From assembly GCA_964362485.1 (NCBI GenBank), contig CAYIEX010000015.1, positions 1 through 18,734 on the forward strand: a DNA stretch of 18,734 nucleotides. The letters are read 5' to 3'. Below are positions 13,670 to 18,734 of the stretch, piece after piece. The stretch is from CAMAVK01 sp964362485. Lineage in GTDB: Archaea > Nanobdellota > Nanobdellia > Woesearchaeales > GW2011-AR9. The notes beneath the pieces are model-generated. The model ran no database searches and was not told where the DNA came from. It saw nothing but the letters and a program-made list of their open reading frames with translations. A program made the position numbers and the translations under genes. Each line of letters opens with the position of its first letter. Position 1 is the first letter of the stretch.

Positions 13670-14167
13670 CTAAAACACGTGATCTTCATGCACTGTTTTA
13701 TAGCTGTGGAGTTCTTGCGGAGTAAACCATAATGCTATTTCCTGTTTTGCTTCATCAGAGTTTCCTGAGGCATGGATTAAGTTTTCAATTGCTTTTCCCT
13801 GCTGATCGGAAAATCCATAACTCATATGAGCAAAGTCTCCGCGAATGGTTCCTGGTGCTGCACCTTTTGGTTCGGTTGAACCTACAATTTTACGAACATT
13901 TTCTACACAGTTAACGCCTTCGAAGCAGAGAGCCATTACTGGACCACTCGTCATAAATTTAAGAACGTTTTGAAATACCGCTTCCCCTCGCCGTTTAATT
14001 ACTTCGCCAATATCTTCGTAGTGTTTGTAGGCGAGATCTTCGTTAATCCAAGTCATTTTTGATCCTACTACTTTAAAACCGGCGTCTTCAAAACGAGAAA
14101 TAATTCGACCCATTAAGCCGCGCTTTACAGCATCTGGCTTTAATAATACAAGTGTTCGCTCAATCAT
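13670..14167 (-). CDS. ndk: Nucleoside diphosphate kinase
   Basis: A 165-residue nucleoside diphosphate kinase, which moves the gamma phosphate between NTPs and NDPs through a phosphohistidine. It starts with the classic ERTLVLLKPDAVKRGL (3-18), has the nucleotide-binding GTIRGDF (about 106-112) and the active-site NLIHASGNSDEA (about 129-140, His132 by count). Length is slightly above the usual 140-155. GGAGGATA ahead of the ATG is a good ribosome site. It sits after eL24 in the conserved archaeal order L7Ae, eS28, eL24, ndk; a T-run and an AATTTAAAT box between eL24 and ndk suggest it can also be transcribed on its own. Confidence 0.95.
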   Translation of the reverse strand: MIERTLVLLKPDAVKRGLMGRIISRFEDAGFKVVGSKMTWINEDLAYKHYEDIGEVIKRRGEAVFQNVLKFMTSGPVMALCFEGVNCVENVRKIVGSTEPKGAAPGTIRGDFAHMSYGFSDQQGKAIENLIHASGNSDEAKQEIALWFTPQELHSYKTVHEDHVF

Positions 14168-14190
14168 GTTGTATCCTCCACTGGGATAAT

Positions 14191-14199
14191 AATTTAAAT
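14191..14199 (-). promoter_or_regulatory. Possible internal TATA box for ndk
   Basis: ATTTAAATT on the minus strand lies about 28 bases before the ndk ATG. Together with the preceding T-run it suggests an independent ndk transcript, but the ribosome site GGAGG would then be at the very 5' end, so this is tentative. Confidence 0.35.
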
Positions 14200-14207
14200 A
14201 ATAATTG

Positions 14208-14219
14208 AAAAATAAAAAA
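14208..14219 (-). terminator. T-run between eL24 and ndk
   Basis: On the minus strand a TTTTTTATTTTT run starts three bases after the eL24 stop, which fits an archaeal T-rich terminator or partial terminator for the ribosomal transcript. Confidence 0.4.
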
Positions 14220-14223
14220 TGGT

Positions 14224-14472
14224 TTATTCCTCAGCTACTTTTGGTTTCTTTTCTACTTCAACCTTCTTATCAGCAGCTTTTACGTGAGTTCCTTTCTTGT
14301 GCTCTTTTTGGTAGGTCTCGGTCCACTTGATGACAAGGGGCTTGCGACGGAGCTTGTGAAGATTCTTCTCACATTTATTTGAGCAATAATGGTCGATTTT
14401 ACCACTTGCGTAGACGAACATTTTTCCTGTTCCTTCTTTGATTGCTCTTCCACAAAATGTGCATTTAACCAT
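14224..14472 (-). CDS. rpl24e: Ribosomal protein eL24 (L24e)
   Basis: An 82-residue large-subunit protein with the eL24 zinc ribbon: KCTFCGRAI at the N-terminus (Cys4, Cys7) and HYCSNKCEKN (Cys30, Cys34), then the basic KLRRKPLVIKWT stretch. The C-terminal 20 residues are a Lys/Glu/Val-rich tail of low complexity, longer than in many archaea. AAAGGTGAAC before the ATG is a strong ribosome site and the gap to eS28 is 12 bases. Confidence 0.93.
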   Translation of the reverse strand: MVKCTFCGRAIKEGTGKMFVYASGKIDHYCSNKCEKNLHKLRRKPLVIKWTETYQKEHKKGTHVKAADKKVEVEKKPKVAEE

Positions 14473-14484
14473 TGCAGTTCACCT

Positions 14485-14802
14485 TTATTTTCGGCCAGCA
14501 CCGCTGGAACCACCACGACGTCCGCCACCTAAGCGCTGTGCTTCGATTTCGGTTTCCATAAGCATTAAGATGTCGCCAATTTGGACGGGTCCTTTAACGT
14601 TACGTCGGATTGCTTTGTTCTTGTCACGGCCATCTAAAATCTGGCACATAACTTGGGTTAATTCACCGCGGGATCCAGCGCGAGAGACGATTTCCTTTAC
14701 TTCTGCAGGAATTGCATCTGGAAATCTGATTTCTCCCTCAATACGCTCTTCTACCTGCGGCTTGTCGGTCTTTTGATTAGCCTCGGGTTTTTTTGCAGCC
14801 AT
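14485..14802 (-). CDS. rps28e: Ribosomal protein eS28 (S28e)
   Basis: A 105-residue small-subunit protein. The eS28 core is visible from about residue 27: FPDAIPAEVKEIVSRAGSRG, then TQVMCQILDGRDKNKAIRRN, VKGPVQIGDILML and the terminal ETEIEAQRL. Usual archaeal eS28 is about 70 residues; here there is a charged N-terminal extension of about 25 residues (MAAKKPEANQKTDKP) and a Gly/Arg/Ser-rich tail (GGGRRGGSSGAGRK). The ribosome site GGTGAA precedes the ATG and the gap from L7Ae is 10 bases. Confidence 0.93.
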   Translation of the reverse strand: MAAKKPEANQKTDKPQVEERIEGEIRFPDAIPAEVKEIVSRAGSRGELTQVMCQILDGRDKNKAIRRNVKGPVQIGDILMLMETEIEAQRLGGGRRGGSSGAGRK

Positions 14803-14812
14803 GATTATTCAC

Positions 14813-15130
14813 CTATCCACGAGCGAGTGATTCGATTGCTGCTTTAGCTTCTCCTTCACGTACAACAGCAACAGCGGCAGTAGAAACTGGAAGCCCAGCG
14901 GCTGCACCAAGATCTTCTTTTTTGGTCACTTGGAAACAAGGTACATTTTTTTCTTTACAGAGTAAAGCAAGATGCATAATTATCTCTTTAGGACTAACGT
15001 CTGCTGCGAATACAACAAGCTTAGCTTCGCCTTTTTCAATTGCTTTGGTGGTCTCGTTTGCACCTTTTCTGATCTTACCGGTATTTCGTGCTACTTCAAC
15101 TGCTTCTAAAACTTTTGCTTCATCGGCCAT
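14813..15130 (-). CDS. rpl7ae: Ribosomal protein L7Ae (kink-turn RNA binding)
   Basis: A 105-residue L7Ae protein, part of the large subunit and, in archaea, also of C/D and H/ACA RNPs and RNase P. Visible: TGKIRKGANETTKAIEKG (17-34), the RNA-contact motif with the NE pair, VVFAADVSPKEI (39-50), HLALLCKEKNVPC (53-65) and an AAGLPVSTAAVAV stretch (77-89). It is shorter than the usual 115-125 residues, mainly at the N-terminus. TGAGGTAAC gives a strong ribosome site. The 90-base leader starts at a predicted structured element (15166-15218). First gene of the ribosomal operon. Confidence 0.95.
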   Translation of the reverse strand: MADEAKVLEAVEVARNTGKIRKGANETTKAIEKGEAKLVVFAADVSPKEIIMHLALLCKEKNVPCFQVTKKEDLGAAAGLPVSTAAVAVVREGEAKAAIESLARG

Positions 15131-15165
15131 TTTATAGTTACCTCATATGTTTTTGATCTGGATTA

Positions 15166-15218
15166 ATTACCAACGTGTAACAGAACTTGCTACCTCGCGA
15201 AAGCCGCTCATTGGTAAT
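15166..15218 (-). ncRNA. Structured 5' leader of the L7Ae operon (candidate regulatory RNA)
   Basis: On the minus strand, the predicted transcript start (about 15219) is followed at once by ATTACCAA (15218-15211), which pairs perfectly with TTGGTAAT (15173-15166). Inside lie a GCG/CGC hairpin (15207-15205 with 15199-15197) and a GTAGC/GTTAC hairpin (15193-15189 with 15181-15177), giving a three-way junction. TGA before the small hairpin and GAG after it face each other as G-A and A-G, as in kink-turns, which L7Ae binds. L7Ae binding to its own leader has been reported in some archaea. Regulation here is inferred. Confidence 0.5.
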
Positions 15219-15239
15219 AGTTATTTGAACAAGGCGGTG

Positions 15240-15249
15240 TTTTATAAAG
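15240..15249 (-). promoter_or_regulatory. TATA box of the L7Ae-eS28-eL24 operon
   Basis: The minus strand reads CTTTATAAAA. A start about 26 bases downstream (near 15219) would fall exactly at the first base of the structured leader. The region 15131-15440 otherwise holds no gene: the L7Ae leader, this promoter and, on the other side, the nuclease promoter. Confidence 0.65.
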
Positions 15250-15413
15250 GTTGTGGTGAATTTGAGATGGGATTGTTAGATAGAATTAGATTTTAATTAT
15301 TGGACCCCCGAAAAGTTAGAGTCTGGTGAGTCCTTAGATGATTTGTGTCTTGTTGTTGGTTTACGCCGTCCTTTATCAGAAGATGTTTCAGTCTTTTTGC
15401 CACCACAATACTC

Positions 15414-15419
15414 TTAAAT
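15414..15419 (+). promoter_or_regulatory. TATA-like box of the Mre11-like gene
   Basis: TTAAAT is centred about 25 bases before the ATG at 15441, with no ribosome site between, the same leaderless layout as other genes here. Confidence 0.45.
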
Positions 15420-15440
15420 GTGATTCAATTCCTGTTCTTT

Positions 15441-16748
15441 ATGTCGTTTAAATATGCTCATTTAGCGGATTTACATTTAGGCTCTTGGCGGGAAGAAAAA
15501 ATGCGGGATCTTTCAACGAAGGCGTTTCTGATGGCACTTGATAAGTGTGTTGCTGATCAAGTTGATTTCATTTTATTTACTGGTGATCTCTTTAATACGT
15601 CACTTCCGGCGCTTGATACTTTAAAACTGGTAACGAAAAGGTTAAAGGAGTTGAAGGATAAAGGGATTGCGTTGTATACGATCGCGGGGTCCCATGATTT
15701 TTCACCGAGTGGTAAGACGATGATTGATGTACTTGAGAATGCGGGACTTCTCAAGAATGTGTGCAAAGGCAGCGTAAATCCGGAGACGAAGGAGTTAGAA
15801 CTGCGATTTACAGTAGATGAGAAAACAGGTGCAAAGATGTTGGGTATTCTTGGCCGGCGAGGAATGCTTGATCGGTTGTATTACGAGAATTTACATCGGG
15901 AAAGTTTGGAAGGAGAGGAAGGGTATAAAATTTTCTTATTTCACACTACTATTGGCGAGTTACTTCCTAAGCATCTTGATTTGATGGATAGTCAACCCCT
16001 TAGTTTTTTACCACGCGCTTTCAATTATTATGCGGGTGGTCATATTCATCATCCAACTAAAAAGGAGTTTCCACCGGATTATCCAGTGGTCACCTATGCG
16101 GGGGCGTTGTTTCCTAACAATTTTGCGGAAGTTGAGCGATATGGGCATGGTGGTTATTATTTGATTTCTGTAGATTCAGAACTTGGTGATTCTAGTAGTA
16201 ATTCTCATGGCAATTCTACCACTGGTGATTTTGGAGTTGGAAGTATCAAGCAAAATGTGGCATGGGTTCCCCTTGAAGTGATTAAACATCGGTCCTATGA
16301 GTTGAATTGTAATAATAAAGCTCCGGAGATTGTGACGTATGAAATTATGGATGCTTTTGAAAATGAAAAGTTGGATAATACACTTGTTACACTCCGGTTG
16401 TATGGGATACTCTCGCGCGGCCATGTGAGTGATGTGAATTTCAAAGAGATATTTGATCGGTTGTATAACCGTGGTGCTTATTTTGTAATGAAAAATACAG
16501 TGAAATTGGAGTCACAGACATTTGAAGAGATTAAATCAGCGATTTCCAATCCGGAAAATTTGGAAGAGGAGACAATCAAAGAGCACTTGGGTCAAGTAAA
16601 ATTATTTGAAATTGGTTTGGAGTTAGATTTAACAAAATCACTGTTGCAGGCTCTGGCTACTTCCAAACGAGAAGGAGAGACCGCTACTGATTATCAACGT
16701 AGAATTGAGAGTGATATGAATCGACTGTTGGAAATTGATTTTAGCTAA
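15441..16748 (+). CDS. Mre11/SbcD-like metallophosphoesterase nuclease
   Basis: A 435-residue protein of the Mre11/SbcD exonuclease family, which trims double-strand-break ends with Rad50/SbcC. Metal-site motifs in order: ADLHLG (Asp10, His12), FTGDLFN (Asp49), AGSHD (83-86 core; Ser84 where the common motif has Asn, His85), FLFHTT (His near 174) and GGHIHH (about 202-207). The C-terminal half (about 270-435) would be the capping and partner-binding region. I chose ATG 15441 because the catalytic domain begins there and a TATA-like box lies 25 bases upstream; a longer in-frame start at 15345 adds a hydrophobic stretch with no family match. No Rad50 gene is visible in the window, so the partner must lie elsewhere if present. 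Confidence 0.85.
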   Translation: MSFKYAHLADLHLGSWREEKMRDLSTKAFLMALDKCVADQVDFILFTGDLFNTSLPALDTLKLVTKRLKELKDKGIALYTIAGSHDFSPSGKTMIDVLENAGLLKNVCKGSVNPETKELELRFTVDEKTGAKMLGILGRRGMLDRLYYENLHRESLEGEEGYKIFLFHTTIGELLPKHLDLMDSQPLSFLPRAFNYYAGGHIHHPTKKEFPPDYPVVTYAGALFPNNFAEVERYGHGGYYLISVDSELGDSSSNSHGNSTTGDFGVGSIKQNVAWVPLEVIKHRSYELNCNNKAPEIVTYEIMDAFENEKLDNTLVTLRLYGILSRGHVSDVNFKEIFDRLYNRGAYFVMKNTVKLESQTFEEIKSAISNPENLEEETIKEHLGQVKLFEIGLELDLTKSLLQALATSKREGETATDYQRRIESDMNRLLEIDFS

Positions 16749-16790
16749 AGAGAAGTTTGCTCAAAATCGTAGATATGTGGAAATCATCAA

Positions 16791-17771
16791 TTGGATGATC
16801 ACTGTTTTGTTGAGATGAAAAAACGTGGCGGGCGGTATGAGGTGAAATACGGACGTTTATATGGTGCAAGTATTGCGGTGTATGGCATAAGCTTACTCTT
16901 TATATGGTATCTCGATACTCTCTTTAAGTATCTTGATTCTCGAGTGCTGTGGATTCTCGGTGGTTGTTTCGTTAGTTATATTGTCCTCGCTCCTTTGTAT
17001 TATCATTACCTTGAGCCTCATGCAGTTATGAATAAGCCTCTCCTGATTTTACAAGGGCTTCGAAAAGTCCTACTGGGGCGCTGGATGAGTGTGGATACGG
17101 ATGAGAAGGTGGCCTTCTTGTTTTGGTTTGTTAAGTTGTTCTTTTTGCCGATGATGATTAACTTTCTACTTGGGAATATGGGACGATTACTTACCCAATC
17201 TTTGTTTTCTTCATTTTCGTTTCTGCTCATTCTCCTTTTTACAATTGATACCATCTATTTTACTATTGGATACATTTTAGAAATGCCTCTGCTCGGTAAT
17301 GTCGTGAAGTCGGTTGATTCGACTTTCTTAGGCTGGATAGTCGCATTGGTTTGTTATCCTCCGTTTAATTATTGGGTAGGAAATTATATCCCTTGGGGAG
17401 CCCATGATTTGGTGTATTTTGGTAGTGATTTTGTAACTGCGGTTGCGCGAGTGGTTTTGATACTCTTGCTTTTGGTATATGTTTGGGCGAGTGTTGCACT
17501 TGGATTTAAAGCATCGAATTTGACGAATAGAGGAATTGTGACAAAATTCCCCTATTCTCTTGTGCGACATCCGGCATATATGAGTAAGAATTTGTTTTGG
17601 TGGATTACTTTAATTCCTGTGATTTCATGGAAATTTGCGCTGGGTTTGTTTTTTTGGTCAGTGATTTATTATTTTCGAGCCGTGACTGAAGAACGTCATT
17701 TGGGGATGGATCCTGAGTACCGGGACTATTCTTCGCGAGTTAAATGGAAATTTATTCCGAAAGTGTGGTAG
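16791..17771 (+). CDS. Polytopic membrane protein, isoprenylcysteine/phospholipid methyltransferase-like
   Basis: A 326-residue membrane protein with about seven hydrophobic helices (for example SIAVYGISLLFIWYL, VAFLFWFVKLFFLPMMI, VVLILLLLVYVWASVAL). The C-terminal 75 residues carry the ICMT/PEMT-type signature: YSLVRHPAYMSKNLFWW with the RHPxY motif, a further membrane helix, then EERHLGMDPEYRDYSSRV and a closing KFIP. Such enzymes methylate isoprenylcysteine, lipid or other small membrane substrates with SAM. The N-terminal 230 residues are an extra membrane region not typical of minimal ICMT. The start is uncertain: TTG at 16791 or ATG at 16815, neither with a strong ribosome site or TATA box. 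It may follow the nuclease gene in one transcript (42-base gap). Confidence 0.7.
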   Translation: MDDHCFVEMKKRGGRYEVKYGRLYGASIAVYGISLLFIWYLDTLFKYLDSRVLWILGGCFVSYIVLAPLYYHYLEPHAVMNKPLLILQGLRKVLLGRWMSVDTDEKVAFLFWFVKLFFLPMMINFLLGNMGRLLTQSLFSSFSFLLILLFTIDTIYFTIGYILEMPLLGNVVKSVDSTFLGWIVALVCYPPFNYWVGNYIPWGAHDLVYFGSDFVTAVARVVLILLLLVYVWASVALGFKASNLTNRGIVTKFPYSLVRHPAYMSKNLFWWITLIPVISWKFALGLFFWSVIYYFRAVTEERHLGMDPEYRDYSSRVKWKFIPKVW

Positions 17772-17856
17772 GGGGTATTAACTCTGAATTATACTTCCTC
17801 GGTGATTTTACTGTGAGTTATCCCTCTTTTGATCTATTCCAATTCTTCCCATTACT

Positions 17857-17865
17857 TTTTTAAAG
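17857..17865 (+). promoter_or_regulatory. TATA box of leaderless valS
   Basis: TTTTTAAAG is centred about 27 bases before the ATG at 17888, with no ribosome site between. Confidence 0.6.
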
Positions 17866-17887
17866 AAGGTCTAACTCCCGCTACACC

Positions 17888-18734
17888 ATGGAACTACCAC
17901 AACATTATAATCCTTCTGAAGCGGAGAAGCGCTGGCAAAATTATTGGGCTGATCAGGATATTTATACCTATCATCCAAATTCAAAGCGTGAACGGTTTGC
18001 CATTGATACCCCCCCACCAACAGTATCTGGCAGAATGCATATGGGGCATGCGTTTTCGTATACGCAGCAAGATATTATAGCTCGCTATCAAAGGATGAAA
18101 GGCAAGAATGTCTTTTTTCCATTTGGTACTGATGATAATGGGCTTCCGACAGAGCGGCTTATTGAAAAAAGTAAGAATATTTCGGCGAATAAACTTCCAC
18201 GATCTGAATTTATTGCGATTTGTAATGATGTTATTGCGCAGGAAAAACCAGTTTTCATTCAAAGTTGGAAAGATATCGGTATGTCTGCTGATTTTAAACG
18301 ATCGTATTCTACTATTAACAAGCAGTCTCAGGTTACGTCACAGGCTTCATTTATTGATTTGTTTCATAAGGGGAGAATCTATCAACAGGAGTCGCCGGTT
18401 GCCTGGTGTGTTGAGTGTCAAACGGCGATTGCGCAGGCGGAATTTGATAATATTGATTTAACGTCCCACTTTAATGACATTAAATTTAGCAGTGGAGGGC
18501 GAGATTTAGTTATTTCGACAACGCGTCCTGAAATGCTGCCGGCGTGTGTAGCACTATTTTGTCATCCTGGCGATGCGCGGTATAAAGACTTGAAAGGAAA
18601 GTTTGCGACCGTTCCTCTCTTTAATTATGAGGTACCAATACTTTCTGATGAGTCGGTTGCAATGGATAAAGGTACAGGTTTGATGATGGTGTGTACGTTT
18701 GGAGATAAGGAGGATGTTGAAAAATGGCATCGCT
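17888..18734 (+). CDS. valS: Valyl-tRNA synthetase, N-terminal part (runs off the window)
   Basis: An open frame from ATG 17888 to the window end, 282 codons, of a class I synthetase that charges tRNA-Val. Visible: HYNPSEAEKRWQNYW (6-20), PPPTVSGRMHMGHA (42-55) with HMGH as the HIGH motif, FPFGTDDNGLPTE, typical of the archaeal type, and the start of the editing (CP1) domain with ISTTRPEMLPAC and the DKGTGLMM segment. KMSKS and the anticodon domain lie beyond the window. The start agrees with the TATA box 27 bases upstream. Confidence 0.93.
   Translation, partial: MELPQHYNPSEAEKRWQNYWADQDIYTYHPNSKRERFAIDTPPPTVSGRMHMGHAFSYTQQDIIARYQRMKGKNVFFPFGTDDNGLPTERLIEKSKNISANKLPRSEFIAICNDVIAQEKPVFIQSWKDIGMSADFKRSYSTINKQSQVTSQASFIDLFHKGRIYQQESPVAWCVECQTAIAQAEFDNIDLTSHFNDIKFSSGGRDLVISTTRPEMLPACVALFCHPGDARYKDLKGKFATVPLFNYEVPILSDESVAMDKGTGLMMVCTFGDKEDVEKWHR

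Noticed and set aside
15166..15218. tRNA-like gene in the L7Ae leader
   Set aside because: The three-stem fold lacks an anticodon arm, a TTCGA-type T loop and a 7-bp acceptor layout, and it begins at the L7Ae transcript start.
15345..15440. N-terminal extension with hydrophobic stretch on the Mre11-like protein
   Set aside because: The family domain starts at 15441 and the TATA-like box at 15414-15419 lies inside the proposed extension.

Overview
The window looks like a chromosomal segment of a small-genome archaeon, most likely a DPANN-type lineage (inference). It carries an archaeal ribosomal block (L7Ae, eS28, eL24, then nucleoside diphosphate kinase), an archaeal-type valyl-tRNA synthetase and an Mre11-like nuclease. 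Archaeal promoters are visible throughout: TATA-like boxes centred about 24-28 bases before start codons that mostly lack a Shine-Dalgarno (leaderless mRNAs), while genes inside operons have clear GGAGG/GGTGA ribosome sites.

Bases 1-6220 are an accessory-looking region read mostly on the + strand. It holds a DNA-thymine hypermodification-family protein (5-hmdU DNA kinase helical domain / glutamyl-putrescinyl thymine pyrophosphorylase-like), a small gene on the minus strand, four + strand genes in a row (three unknown, then a CheD-like Cys/His protein), a dTMP-kinase-like P-loop kinase, a winged-helix-Nudix fusion and an unknown protein. The strongest signal here is a shared palindrome, roughly TATCTCAA-N6-TTGAGATA, found in four promoter regions (74-99, 1440-1487, 3859-3880, 5657-5676). 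In three of them its centre lies 19.5 bp before the TATA-like box. It probably defines a small regulon linking the base-modification-like gene, the kinase and the unknown operons. Between the CheD-like gene and the kinase lies a run of three hairpins.

Bases 6277-11479 (minus strand) are a four-gene cluster: zinc-dependent N-acetylmuramoyl-L-alanine amidase-like protein, class-A beta-lactamase-fold serine hydrolase without an obvious Glu166, membrane-anchored carboxylate-amine ligase of the glutamine-synthetase-like superfamily, and membrane-anchored FG-GAP beta-propeller protein. The last three are tightly packed. Together they suggest a surface system that makes or cuts peptide-like bonds, perhaps acting on murein or a murein-like polymer; that is an inference.

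Bases 11535-15130 contain a histidine phosphatase gene broken by one in-frame stop, a SAM methyltransferase, a second winged-helix-Nudix paralogue, and the ndk/eL24/eS28/L7Ae block. The L7Ae leader can fold into a compact three-way junction with tandem G-A juxtapositions, a candidate for L7Ae autoregulation. Bases 15441-18734 hold the Mre11-like nuclease, a polytopic isoprenylcysteine-methyltransferase-like membrane protein, and the start of valS, which runs off the window.
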